A DNA stretch of 64,000 nucleotides from Serratia marcescens (lineage in GTDB: Bacteria; Pseudomonadota; Gammaproteobacteria; Enterobacterales; Enterobacteriaceae): positions 4,154,001 through 4,218,000 of the forward strand of contig NZ_JARVZZ010000001.1 in the NCBI RefSeq assembly GCF_029846115.1. Direction: 5' to 3'. A program made the translations under genes and the position numbers. Numbering within the stretch: position 1 is the first letter of the stretch; each line of letters starts with the position of its first letter. This document shows, piece after piece, positions 54,054 through 62,903 of this stretch. The notes under the pieces are model-generated. The model saw only the letters and a program-made list of their open reading frames with translations. It was not told the DNA's origin and did no database searches.

Positions 54054-54794
54054 TCACGCCGAGGCGGCCGGCGGTGCCACCGTCACCTCGCCCTGGCCGC
54101 TGCGCTGCAAGGCCGCCTTCACCAGCCCGTTGGCTTTGCAGCGCGCGATAAAATCGTTCACGTAGGCGGCGCCCTGCGTTTTTTGCCGCGGCACTGCCAT
54201 CGCCTGGCGGATAGCGGTGAAATGCCCCTCCAGCACCCGGTAGCCGGGATGGGCGGCCGCGGCGGCCAGCAGCGGTTGACGCACGCCGGCCGCCGCCTCC
54301 AGCCCCCGTTCGAAAAACAGCGCGATCGCCTCGGCGGAGGTTGCCGCCCGCACCAGCTGCGCCTGCTGCAGCGTGCGCGATAAAAACAGATCGTACGCCG
54401 CCCCCTGGCCGACCGCGATGCGCACCTCCGGCCTGTCGAGCTGCGCCACCTCAAAGTAAGGCGCGTCGTTCGCCACCAGATAGGTTCCCTCGATGATCAC
54501 GTAGGGCTCGCTGAAGGCGATCTGCGCCGCGCGCACCGGCTCGATGGCCATAAACGCCAGGTTCCAGGCGCCGCTGTCCAGGTCGGCGAACACCTTGCCC
54601 GCCGCGTCATAGGTGACCAGTTCGAGCGCCACACCCAGCTCCTGGGCCAGCGCGGCGGCCAGTTCCACCGAAGCGCCTTGCGGTTTGCCACCGGCCCCGG
54701 CCTGCGCCAGCACCGGATTGCCGTAGTTGATCGCCGCGCGCAACACGCCTTGCGGGGCCAGATCGTCGAGTACCGCGGCGGGAATCGTCTGCAT
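54054..54794 (-). CDS. amino-acid-type solute-binding domain protein lacking a signal peptide
   Basis: A 246-residue SBP_bac_3 domain: GVLRAAINYGNPVLAQAGAG, ASVELAAALAQELGVALELV, FADLDSGAWNLAFMAIEPVR and VRIAVGQGAAYDLFLSRTLQ. It starts MQTIPAAVLDDLAPQG and has no signal peptide, so unless translation begins upstream, the protein stays in the cytoplasm. No permease adjoins. Its stop is directly next to the thiY stop. Members of this kind sometimes act as enzymes (cyclohexadienyl/arogenate dehydratase relatives) or as sensors; here the role is unknown. Confidence 0.8.
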   Translation of the reverse strand: MQTIPAAVLDDLAPQGVLRAAINYGNPVLAQAGAGGKPQGASVELAAALAQELGVALELVTYDAAGKVFADLDSGAWNLAFMAIEPVRAAQIAFSEPYVIIEGTYLVANDAPYFEVAQLDRPEVRIAVGQGAAYDLFLSRTLQQAQLVRAATSAEAIALFFERGLEAAAGVRQPLLAAAAAHPGYRVLEGHFTAIRQAMAVPRQKTQGAAYVNDFIARCKANGLVKAALQRSGQGEVTVAPPAASA

Positions 54795-55080
54795 ACTTCC
54801 TCCTGAATGGCTGATGGGCGCACCGTCGTGGCGCTCATTAAGCGTAGAGCGAAACCTCCGACCAGCAAGCTTTCGCCGCCGAGGCCACCGTCGGCGTGAT
54901 TAACGTCACACTATTGTCATAAAAATGTACAATAGCCGCCGCTCGTCGGCCGTAGCGGGAGATCGCGCGTTGTTCCGCCGCCGGCAATAGGCTATACCCT
55001 TCACTTTTCGCGCTGCGGCACGCTCGGCGGCGCAAACCAGGGCAGCAACGGTTTTATTTCAATCAGACAAGGTTTGGCGG
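54795..55080. other. intergenic region with no recognised gene
   Basis: About 285 bases between the binding-protein gene and opgB. It is a divergent promoter region; a small minus-strand ORF here has no ribosome site or protein character. No clear operator was found. Confidence 0.6.
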
Positions 55081-57384
55081 ATGGTTTTAGCAGTCGTTTC
55101 GTTTGTTCTCTTTTTGGCGTCGATTTTGATTTATCGCACCCGGGCCGCCGCCAACCGCTGGTGGTTCGCCATTCTGCTGACGCTGCTCGGCAGCTATCTG
55201 GTGCTGAACGTCATCCTGATCGCCAGCAACTACTTCACCGGCGACGGCATCACCGACGCGGTGATTTACACCGTCACCAGCAGCCTTAAAGGCGCGGGCA
55301 TCAGCAAATACGTGCTGCCGTTTATCGGCCTGCTGGCGGCGTTGGGGCTTATCTTCGCGGTGCTGGCCCGCAGCCTGCTGCGCCGCAAGGCCAAAGGCAG
55401 CAGCGTGGCCTACAGCGTCGTCGCCGTGCTGCTGGCGCTGTTCTCGGTCGGCACCACCCCGGCGTTTCAGGACATCTCGCTGCTGGTCAAGAGCCAGATC
55501 GTCGGCGATACCGCCGATTTCACCACCTACTACAAGGCGCCGAAAAAAACCGTACAGGGCAAGCGCCCGAACCTGGTGTACATCTATGCCGAGAGCCTGG
55601 AGCGCACCTACTTCGATACCGAGCTGTTTCCCGGCCTGGCCGACGAGCTGAACGCCCTGCGCACGGACAGCATCGATTTCAGCAACACCCAGCAGCTGCC
55701 GGGCACCGGTTACACCATCGCCGGCATGGTCGCCTCGCAGTGCGGCATTCCGCTGTTCGCACCTTTCGACGGCAACGCCTCGAGCGCGGTCTCCACCTTC
55801 TACCCGGAGAACGTCTGCCTGGGCGACGTGCTTAAGGCCGCCGGCTACAGCAACTATTTCTATCAGGGCGCCGAGCTGGCGTTCGCCGGTAAAGACACCT
55901 TCCTGAAATCCCACGGCTTCGACCACGTTTACGGCTTCAAAGAGCTGCGCGAACAGGTCGCCGATCCAAGCTACAAAAACGACTGGGGCTGGTACGACGA
56001 CAGCGTGCTGGACGTGGTGTACGGCAAGTTCGTCGAGCTGTCCAAGCAGCGCCAACCCTTCTCGCTGTTTACCCTGACCGTCGACACCCATCACCCGGAC
56101 GGCTTCATCTCCGCCGGCTGCAGCAAGAAAAGTTACGCCTGGCAGAATAAAGAAAACCGCTCGCTGAGCGCGGTGGCCTGCAGCCAGCAACACATCGCCG
56201 CGCTGATCGACAAGATCAAACGCTCGCCCTATTTCAGCAATACCGTGATCGTGGTGTCCTCCGATCATCTGGCGATGAACAACACCGCCTACGATATCCT
56301 GACCAAACAGAAGCGCCGCAACCTGTTCTTCATCATCGACGGCACCCGGCCGCTGGCGGAACAGCGCAACGAGAAGCGCAGCACGCTGGACAACGGCGCC
56401 ACGGTGCTGGACGTGATGGGCGGCGACAACTACATCGGCCTCGGCCGCAGCAGCCTGTCGGCGCCGTCGCTGTCTACGGTGTTCCTGAACATCGAAGAGA
56501 AGATCAACGGCTGGAAACCGGCGGTGATCAACCAGTGGGGCCTGCCGAACCGCATTAGCGACTACAGCGTGGATACGCGCCAGCGCAGCTTCAGCTTCTC
56601 CGGCGTCACCTACAAGGTGCCGTTCATTCTGCGGGTGGGCGATAACCGCATCGAACCGATGTTCAACGTCTACCTTTCCACCCCGCTGCGCAAGCAGCTG
56701 GCCGGGCTGGGGGCGGGGGAGAAATTCGTCTGGGTCGATAAATGCTACGAGATCGGCCGGGTCTGGGCGCCGCAGCTGGCGTTGAGCACCGACATCTGCG
56801 TGGCCTCCGGCACCCTGGCCTCGCCGCCGCAGATCGTGCAGGCCAGCGGCGAACGCTTCCGCGGCAAGGTGAGCTTTACCGCCCCGGCGGCGGACAGCGT
56901 CGCCGATTACCAAAACGCCGTCGCCCGCCTGCAGGTGGACGACGCGGCGATGAAGTACCGGGCGGACAGCATCGAGTTCATGCTGCCCGGCCTGCCGGAG
57001 CAGGTGAAAGCCATCACCGGCGTTTCCGGCGTCGAGGAGTGGGGCCGCTGGTCCGACGCCAATCTGGCGCCGGCGGTCGACATCGACTACGTCGATCCGC
57101 TGCCGAAGCGCTTCGATCTGGTGCTGCGCGCCCGCGCCTACGGCAATAACGTCGGCGAACCGATTTCGGTGCGCGTCGGCGACGAAGAGCGTTTCGTGTC
57201 GCTCGGCGAACAGGACAGCACCGTCACCCTGCGCTTCGACAACCCGCGCGGCGCGCAGAAGATCAGCATTACCCCGCCGGCACCGACCGAGCCGAAAGAG
57301 AGCGCCAGCGGCGGCTTCACGCCGAAGAAGCTGGGCATCGGCCTGGTGTCGCTGAAGGTCGAAGCGGCAAGCCCCGCCTCCTGA
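55081..57384 (+). CDS. opgB: phosphoglycerol transferase I OpgB (MdoB)
   Basis: A 767-residue inner-membrane enzyme that transfers phosphoglycerol from phosphatidylglycerol to osmoregulated periplasmic glucans. Four N-terminal membrane segments (residues about 2-20, 30-52, 80-100 and 110-128) anchor a periplasmic alkaline-phosphatase-superfamily domain: YIYAESLERTYFD, LPGTGYTIAGMVASQCG with the catalytic Thr, LFTLTVDTHHPDGF and VVVSSDHLAMNNTA as metal ligands. The sequence agrees with E. coli OpgB over its length. It is a monocistronic housekeeping gene in this order upstream of amn. Confidence 0.95.
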   Translation: MVLAVVSFVLFLASILIYRTRAAANRWWFAILLTLLGSYLVLNVILIASNYFTGDGITDAVIYTVTSSLKGAGISKYVLPFIGLLAALGLIFAVLARSLLRRKAKGSSVAYSVVAVLLALFSVGTTPAFQDISLLVKSQIVGDTADFTTYYKAPKKTVQGKRPNLVYIYAESLERTYFDTELFPGLADELNALRTDSIDFSNTQQLPGTGYTIAGMVASQCGIPLFAPFDGNASSAVSTFYPENVCLGDVLKAAGYSNYFYQGAELAFAGKDTFLKSHGFDHVYGFKELREQVADPSYKNDWGWYDDSVLDVVYGKFVELSKQRQPFSLFTLTVDTHHPDGFISAGCSKKSYAWQNKENRSLSAVACSQQHIAALIDKIKRSPYFSNTVIVVSSDHLAMNNTAYDILTKQKRRNLFFIIDGTRPLAEQRNEKRSTLDNGATVLDVMGGDNYIGLGRSSLSAPSLSTVFLNIEEKINGWKPAVINQWGLPNRISDYSVDTRQRSFSFSGVTYKVPFILRVGDNRIEPMFNVYLSTPLRKQLAGLGAGEKFVWVDKCYEIGRVWAPQLALSTDICVASGTLASPPQIVQASGERFRGKVSFTAPAADSVADYQNAVARLQVDDAAMKYRADSIEFMLPGLPEQVKAITGVSGVEEWGRWSDANLAPAVDIDYVDPLPKRFDLVLRARAYGNNVGEPISVRVGDEERFVSLGEQDSTVTLRFDNPRGAQKISITPPAPTEPKESASGGFTPKKLGIGLVSLKVEAASPAS

Positions 57385-57521
57385 TCCCCACGCCTTCACG
57401 GGTGCGGTATTTTCTTTGCCGCGCCCGTCATTTCGACCAAGCTTTTACGCCCTTCTTCGGCTAACCTGTGACGGTAAAACGCCGCCCCCCGCCACAGAGC
57501 CGGGACATCCAAGGAGAAAGT

Positions 57522-58985
57522 ATGAGCTATGCCCCACCTCGCAGCGGCCTCAGCGCCGATCAGGCACTCGATCAACTGGAAGCCCTGTATGACGCCGCGG
57601 TAGACGCGCTGCGTCAGGCGGTCAGCGACTTTATCAACCACGGCGCGCTGCCGGATGCGCAGGCGCGCGCCGCCGGGCTGTTCGTGTATCCCGAGCTGCG
57701 CGTCAGCTGGGACGGACAACAATCCGGCCCGAACAAAACCCGCGCCTTCGGCCGCTTTACTCATCCCGGCAGCTACAGCACCACCGTGACCCGGCCACAG
57801 CTGTTCCGCCACTATCTGGCCGAACAGCTGGCGATGCTGGAGCACGATTACGCCGCCCATATCGAAGTGGCGCCGTCGCAGCAGGAGATCCCGTTCCCTT
57901 ACGTGATCGACGGCTCCAGCCTGGCGCTCGATCGCTCGATGAGCGCCGGCATCGCGCAGCATTTCCCCACCACCGAGCTGGCGCAGATCGGTGACGAAAC
58001 CGCCGACGGCCTGTATCACACCACCGACAACCATTTCCCGCTGTCGCATTTCGATGCGCTGCGCGCGGATTTCTCGCTGGCGCGGCTGCGGCACTACACC
58101 GGCACGCCGGTGGAACACTTCCAGCCGTTCGTGCTGTTCACCAACTACACCCGCTATGTGGATGAGTTCGTGCGCTGGGCCTGCGCGCAAATCGCCGATC
58201 CGGCTAGCCCGTACATCGCGCTCTCCAGCGCCGGCGGCACCTATATCACGCCGGAAACCAGCGCCCCGGAACAGGCGGTGTCCGATCTGGCGTGGAAAAA
58301 CCACCAGATGCCGGCCTATCACCTGATTTCGCGCACCGGCCAGGGCATCACGCTGATTAACATCGGCGTCGGCCCGTCCAACGCCAAGACCATCTGCGAT
58401 CACCTGGCGGTGCTGCGCCCAAGCGCCTGGCTGATGATCGGCCACTGCGGCGGCTTGCGCGAAAGCCAAAAGATTGGCGATTACGTGCTGGCCCACGCCT
58501 ATCTGCGCGACGATCACGTGCTGGATGCGGTGCTGCCGCCGGATATCCCGATCCCGAGCATCGCCGAGGTGCAGCGCGCCCTGTACGACGCCACCAAGAT
58601 GGTCAGCGGCATGCCCGGCGAAGAGGTCAAACAGCGCCTGCGCACCGGCACCGTGGTCACCACCGACGATCGCAACTGGGAGCTGCGCTATTCCGCTTCG
58701 GCGCGGCGCTTCAACCTCAGCCGCGCGGTGGCGGTCGACATGGAGAGCGCCACCATCGCCGCTCAGGGATACCGCTTCCGGGTGCCGTACGGCACGCTGC
58801 TGTGCGTCTCCGACAAACCGCTACACGGCGAAATAAAACTGCCGGGCCAGGCCAACCGCTTCTACGAAGGGGCGATCTCCGAGCACCTGCAGATCGGCAT
58901 CTGCGCCATCGATCTGCTGCGCGCCGAGGGCGATCGCCTGCACTCGCGCAAGCTGCGCACCTTCAACGAACCGCCGTTCCGGTAA
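57522..58985 (+). CDS. amn: AMP nucleosidase Amn
   Basis: A 487-residue enzyme that cleaves AMP to adenine and ribose-5-phosphate. The N-terminal half is the regulatory domain (SSLALDRSMSAGIAQ, LSHFDALRADFSLARLRHYT), and the C-terminal half the nucleoside-phosphorylase-like catalytic domain (INIGVGPSNAKTICDHLAVL, WLMIGHCGGLRESQKIGDYV, AVDMESATIAAQGYRFRVPY). Phosphate-regulated in E. coli. The ATG at 57522 has aaggag upstream, so the longer frame is not used. A strong terminator follows. Confidence 0.97.
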   Translation: MSYAPPRSGLSADQALDQLEALYDAAVDALRQAVSDFINHGALPDAQARAAGLFVYPELRVSWDGQQSGPNKTRAFGRFTHPGSYSTTVTRPQLFRHYLAEQLAMLEHDYAAHIEVAPSQQEIPFPYVIDGSSLALDRSMSAGIAQHFPTTELAQIGDETADGLYHTTDNHFPLSHFDALRADFSLARLRHYTGTPVEHFQPFVLFTNYTRYVDEFVRWACAQIADPASPYIALSSAGGTYITPETSAPEQAVSDLAWKNHQMPAYHLISRTGQGITLINIGVGPSNAKTICDHLAVLRPSAWLMIGHCGGLRESQKIGDYVLAHAYLRDDHVLDAVLPPDIPIPSIAEVQRALYDATKMVSGMPGEEVKQRLRTGTVVTTDDRNWELRYSASARRFNLSRAVAVDMESATIAAQGYRFRVPYGTLLCVSDKPLHGEIKLPGQANRFYEGAISEHLQIGICAIDLLRAEGDRLHSRKLRTFNEPPFR

Positions 58986-58994
58986 CGGTGCTCA

Positions 58995-59019
58995 GGCCCG
59001 TTGCGGCGGGCCGTTTTTT
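58995..59019 (+). terminator. rho-independent terminator of amn
   Basis: A 6-base-pair GC stem (ggcccg / cgggcc) with loop ttgcgg, followed by gtttttt, ten bases after the amn stop. Confidence 0.9.
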
Positions 59020-59021
59020 CC

Positions 59022-59945
59022 TCAACGCACCAGCGCCAGCGCGCGTTTCTCCTGGCTGCGGCCGCCGGCGATCGACAGCAACATGTCTTTGACCAGCAAC
59101 GCCGGGGCGGACAACGCCTGTTGGCCCGACATGCACAGCGCCAGCGGCACCGACATCGTCGGCGCATTGATGCGCGCCATCCAGGCCTTGGCCGGGCCGA
59201 TCATCGCGCGCGCCACCGATTCCGGCAGCACGGTCGCCCCCAGCCCGCCGGCGATCGCGGCGCTCAGCGCGCCCGAGGATTCGATCTCTCCCACCACGTT
59301 GATCGCCAATTTACGCAGCGCCATCGCCTCTTCCAGCTGATTGCGCACCGCATCGCCCTCGCGCGGCAGGAACAGGTTCAGCCGCGCCACGTCCAGCAGT
59401 TCGACGCTGTTGCCGGGATGCGGCACCGCGCGCGTCGCCACCAGATAGAGATCTTCCCGCATCAGTGCGATGGCGTGCAGCCCGGCGGGCATCTTGGCGC
59501 CGTAGACCATCGCCATGTCCAGCGTCTGGTTGGCCACCTGCCCGGCCAGCGCCGCGCCGCTGTTTTCATGCAGGCTGAGCAGGATGCCCGGTTGCTGATC
59601 GCGCAGGGTCTGCAGCAGCGGCAGCGCCAGCTGCGCCGCGGTGCTGCCCGACGCCAACCCGAGAGACACCTGGCCGCTCATCGCCTGCCCGGCGCTGTTG
59701 ACCGCGCTCTGCGCCTGCTCACACTGGCGCAGAATGGTCTGCGCGTGGGCATAGAGAATATTGCCGGCTTCGGTCGGCTGTACGCCCCGCTTGGTGCGGA
59801 TCAGCAGTTGTTGCTTCAGCTCCCCTTCCAGCGTCGCCAGCTGCTGGCTGAGCGCCGGTTGGGCGATGTGCAACACCTCCGCTGCCTGGGTCAGGCTGCC
59901 GATATCAACGATTTTCACGAAGTACTTCAGACGTCTGAAATTCAT
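59022..59945 (-). CDS. nac: nitrogen assimilation control protein Nac (LysR family)
   Basis: A 307-residue LysR regulator that begins MNFRRLKYFVKIVDIGSLTQ and AAEVLHIAQPALSQQLATLE, nearly identical to Nac of E. coli and Klebsiella in the DNA-binding region as recalled; the C-terminal half has GEIESSGALSAAIAGGLGAT and VLPESVARAM. Nac adjusts histidine, urease, proline and glutamate metabolism under nitrogen limitation, transcribed by sigma-54 RNA polymerase. I did not find a convincing sigma-54 promoter upstream. The gene is convergent with amn and lies beside tRNA-Asn, as in E. coli. ggagg precedes the ATG. Confidence 0.93.
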   Translation of the reverse strand: MNFRRLKYFVKIVDIGSLTQAAEVLHIAQPALSQQLATLEGELKQQLLIRTKRGVQPTEAGNILYAHAQTILRQCEQAQSAVNSAGQAMSGQVSLGLASGSTAAQLALPLLQTLRDQQPGILLSLHENSGAALAGQVANQTLDMAMVYGAKMPAGLHAIALMREDLYLVATRAVPHPGNSVELLDVARLNLFLPREGDAVRNQLEEAMALRKLAINVVGEIESSGALSAAIAGGLGATVLPESVARAMIGPAKAWMARINAPTMSVPLALCMSGQQALSAPALLVKDMLLSIAGGRSQEKRALALVR

Positions 59946-60265
59946 AGAGCCTCCAGCGAGCCGCTAAATTGAGAATGCCGAAATCCGGTCAGGCACCGCA
60001 GCAAGATCCGGGCCAGAGTCGGTAAACGGCCAAGGAGGCGGGATATCAGGTGGTCAACGACCGTTCGCCGGGCGGCGAGCGCCACACCGCAGGGCAGGCG
60101 TTGCACCACAGGCAGGCAACTGCGGCGCTCAACGGGCAATTCGGCGACGCTGCGCGCGGGATAAGCGACAAAAGCGAGAAAAAGCAGCAGGTTGGGCAAT
60201 CTTGCAGCAAACGAACGCATCGGGCGTTTTCACGCTTTACAAGCCACAACCGCCCCGCTATTATT
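59946..60265. promoter_or_regulatory. region between nac and tRNA-Asn copy 2
   Basis: About 320 bases. A promoter for the tRNA is visible: -35 tttaca (60236-60241) and -10 tattat (60259-60264), 17 bases apart, with the GC-rich discriminator cgcccc. The rest is the nac upstream region; two opposing ORFs here look like chance frames. Confidence 0.75.
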
Positions 60266-60282
60266 CGCCCCGTTCACACGAT

Positions 60283-60358
60283 TCCTCTGTAGTTCAGTCG
60301 GTAGAACGGCGGACTGTTAATCCGTATGTCACTGGTTCGAGTCCAGTCAGAGGAGCCA
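60283..60358 (+). tRNA. tRNA-Asn (GTT), copy 2
   Basis: Identical in all 76 bases to the tRNA-Asn at 46493-46568, with CCA encoded and the same 17-base leader (cgccccgttcacacgat). It lies 13.8 kb from copy 1 in the same direction. Its downstream side borders a region of broken insertion sequences, suggesting integration next to this tRNA. Confidence 0.98.
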
Positions 60359-60368
60359 TATTTAGAGA

Positions 60369-60400
60369 AGCCCGCTCAGGGAAACCCGAGCGGGCTTTTT
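60369..60400 (+). terminator. terminator of tRNA-Asn copy 2
   Basis: A stem agcccgctc / gagcgggct extended by ggg/ccc across a single bulged A, with loop aaa and a ttttt tail. The sequence differs from copy 1 but base pairing is largely kept by changes on both sides. Confidence 0.9.
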
Positions 60401-60415
60401 GCCTTTCAGCCGCCG

Positions 60416-60715
60416 TCAAAAGCTGCGTTTCGCCACCAGCAGCAAGGCGCCGAACAGCGCCGCATATACGCCTAAGTGCGCCACAATTGGCCCGGTGACC
60501 ACAAAGGTCAACATGGTGCCGACTGTTCCACTGGTCAGAATGAAACTCACCAGATTGGGTGAGGAAACACTCACTTGCTGTGAGCCGAGCGTAATCACCG
60601 TGATATAAATCGCGCTGGAAACAAAACCAGGCCCGAAGATGAAATACTTTAAGATGTGAATTTCATCGCCGCTAACAAACAGGAACATGGCCAACGTGGC
60701 TAAGGCTGCGAGCAC
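60416..60715 (-). pseudogene. DMT/YdcZ-family transporter, 5' end lost
   Basis: About 99 residues remain of a small membrane protein of the YdcZ/DMT group ([40 protein letters not shown]). Its C-terminus [15 protein letters not shown] is almost the same as that of the gene at the window's right edge (63854-64000). Family members are about 145-150 residues, so the N-terminal third is missing; the open frame runs into IS-derived DNA at 60.7 kb, and [16 protein letters not shown] may be a fortuitous start. Remnant of a tandem transporter pair. Confidence 0.7.
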
Positions 60716-61136
60716 CGGTGGCTATAACAGCATGACCGTGCAGGACATGATGCTGAGAGCCGTGGAGAAGCGCTTCGGAGTGACGCTCCCGGACAAACCG
60801 GTGCAGTGGCTGACGGACAATGGTTCGGCGTATACGACGCATGGCACGCGCAAGTTCGCCACAGAGCTGAATCTGGAAGCCTACACAACGGCAGCGAGCA
60901 GCCCACGAGTAACGGCATGGCCGAGCGGTTCGTGAAGACGATGAAGGAAGACTACATCGCGTTCATGCCAAAACCGAATGTGCGAACGGCGCTGCAGAAC
61001 CTTGCTGAGGCGTTCAATCATTACAATGAAAACCATCCGCACAGCGCACTGGGATATCACTCCCCGAGAGAATACCGGCGCCTGCGGGCAATGTTAACTT
61101 AAGATACAAAAGCTGTCTGGAGATAGCGGGTCAAGA
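60708..61136 (+). mobile_element. IS2-like (IS3 family) remnant, transposase 3' end
   Basis: The last part of an IS3-family OrfB transposase is readable: [20 protein letters not shown], then [20 protein letters not shown] and [20 protein letters not shown]. The two pieces are in different frames: a one-base loss near 60906 breaks the frame. The DDE catalytic Asp (TDNGSAY) and final Glu segment are present, but the N-terminal two thirds are absent. After the stop at 61102 the sequence tgtctggagata resembles the IS2 right end. Nonfunctional. Confidence 0.85.
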
Positions 61137-61775
61137 TCATCTTCAGTGTTAATGCCCAGAGCGAGGAATACGGCTTTGTTAATCACGCTGCCAGCCTGAC
61201 GAACCCCCACCACGATACAGTCAAGATAAACAATGGGATACCGTGCATCAAGAGACCTATTTTACCACTTTGTCACCTGTTCTTTAACTGCATCGGTGAC
61301 CTTAGATATCAGCGTGGGAGACACGTCCGTATCGTACATTTCCTTGAACGTGGCGACGATTTCGCGGTGGTCATGCCTTTGGCATAGAGGGACCAAATCT
61401 GGATGTCCATCTGCGTAATACGCGTCTGTTAACTGAGGTTCAAAGGTATTTTCACGGTCACGCGGGGTGTTCAGCTCGCTCTCGCCGTCATCACTCAGCA
61501 GCGTTTTTGACGCGTAGCCATTGCGGGTATTTGAGCCTTTTTTGGGCGCGTTTTTCTTATGTCCGAGGTGCTCGCTCAGTTCTGCATTGAGCGCCGTTTC
61601 GACGGTAAGCTTCGTCAGCATCTGGAAAAACTGGTTGAGGTCGGCTTCAGTTTTAAGGCCTTTGCCAGTTCAGCAGCCAGCGCTTTGAGTTTATTTTCGT
61701 CCATAACTGCCTGTCTCGGTTGTGGGAATGAACATATCAAAAACAGGCAGATACACAATTTAAATTACAGTCTCT
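61137..61775 (-). mobile_element. IS256-family transposase remnant, 5' part with frameshifts and stop
   Basis: The N-terminal half of an IS256-type (mutator) transposase runs leftward from an ATG at 61704: MDENKLKALAAELAK, then after a frame change MLTKLTVETALNAELSEHLG, KGSNTRNGYASKTLLSDDGE, NTPRDRENTFEPQL, and REIVATFKEMYDTDVSPTLI. A stop follows EQVTKW, then the frame continues with [20 protein letters not shown]. Further small indels displace the TRITQMDIQIWSLY segment. It breaks off where it meets the IS2-like remnant. The sequence acaggcagatacacaattta near 61745 is the terminal-repeat end. Inactive. Confidence 0.87.
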
Positions 61776-61928
61776 ATTCGCACGGCTTTGGTCGAGAAAT
61801 TCTACGGCGACCGAGTTGTATTATATTTCATCTTCTTGCTCCACGCCTATACCACTATGGTTTACAGAGTTATTTTATCGCATAGCACATATAACCCTCT
61901 TCCCTTTAACACTATATCCTTTAAGCAT

Positions 61929-62675
61929 TCAAATATAGCCAATAAATGGATGAACTCGCTTTTGTCTGACGGGATGAGAATAGCTTAAATATGAATTACC
62001 CGGTGTAGCCTCCACTGTTAAAGATGTACACAACCCTTTAACTGTCTCAAGCGTAATTTGCCATAGAAATATCGATCTCATATTAGATATCCGAGTAATC
62101 TCCATTGATGCAACGACAAAGGGATCTTTCGATTTTTTTTGGTATGTAGACACCCAGTGATTAAGCCTTTTGTTTTTCAACTCGCCATTCAAAAGATCGT
62201 AGTCGAACGTAACATAGTATTCAGTTGGATAAGCATCCGAAAGCCCATCATACATAAACATCTGAACAATATTATATGCATAGCCATTGATCCGGTTCGT
62301 TGCGTGTTTTCTCCATATTGGCATTTGCCTGCTAAGACCCCAGTCTTTTTCAATAAAACTAGCCAAATAAATAATCTTATTAGCAGACTGGAAATCGAGA
62401 ATACCTTTATTATTGGTCGTGATCCACGACTCAAGGCCATAAGGTCGTGGATATGGGCAGCCGTTTTCCTGTAAAAATTCGTTACCTGATTCAGGGTGTA
62501 AAAGAGGTGGAATTGGTGATTGCCACATTGAGCGCCAGAGCAGCGTAGAAAAATTCAGAGGTGGCAGCTCAGCACGAGCAATGACTCTGCCAGCAACCGC
62601 ACGGAGATGTTGTGCACTATATACAGCTAGAAGTTGATAACGTGGGTCAGATGTTAGCATAGCATAAATATCCAT
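61929..62675 (-). CDS. hypothetical protein, 248 aa, AT-rich
   Basis: A 248-residue soluble protein (starts MDIYAMLTSDPRYQLLAVYS; alternatively at the GTG one codon upstream) that I cannot identify. It contains several aromatic-rich segments (LLWRSMWQSPIPPLLHPESG, YYVTFDYDLLNGELKNKRLN) and a VEATPGNSYLSY tail. Base composition is well below that of the chromosome, and it lies within the IS-rich region, so it was probably acquired. No signal peptide or membrane segment is seen, and there is no obvious ribosome site. An effector, immunity or defence role is possible but unsupported. Confidence 0.65.
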   Translation of the reverse strand: MDIYAMLTSDPRYQLLAVYSAQHLRAVAGRVIARAELPPLNFSTLLWRSMWQSPIPPLLHPESGNEFLQENGCPYPRPYGLESWITTNNKGILDFQSANKIIYLASFIEKDWGLSRQMPIWRKHATNRINGYAYNIVQMFMYDGLSDAYPTEYYVTFDYDLLNGELKNKRLNHWVSTYQKKSKDPFVVASMEITRISNMRSIFLWQITLETVKGLCTSLTVEATPGNSYLSYSHPVRQKRVHPFIGYI

Positions 62676-62903
62676 CACTACAGTCGTATAGTTAGATAAT
62701 AGTACATGCTCTAAAATTACAATACCATAGTATATATTGTGTAACGTAACGACAGGTACAGATTCATGAATGCTCTGGCCTGTTTTTCGTTATCTTTTCA
62801 AAAACGGATGACCTGTTGGCCAGGCTGGCAAAAAGTTGCGATATATGGCAATACGTAGATATAATCATACAACATCAATGTGCTATGACATGGAGTGTTC
62901 ACT

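Noticed and set aside
55087..57399. 770-residue minus-strand ORF opposite opgB
   Set aside because: It is a long shadow caused by GC-rich codon bias, with His/Gln/Arg/Asp-rich composition and no domain.
59946..60250. Sigma-54 promoter for nac
   Set aside because: Nac genes usually have one, but no GG-N10-GC element with correct flanks was found upstream on the minus strand.
59942..60292. Two opposing ORFs between nac and tRNA-Asn
   Set aside because: They have arginine/leucine-rich chance composition, one runs into the tRNA gene, and neither has a ribosome site.
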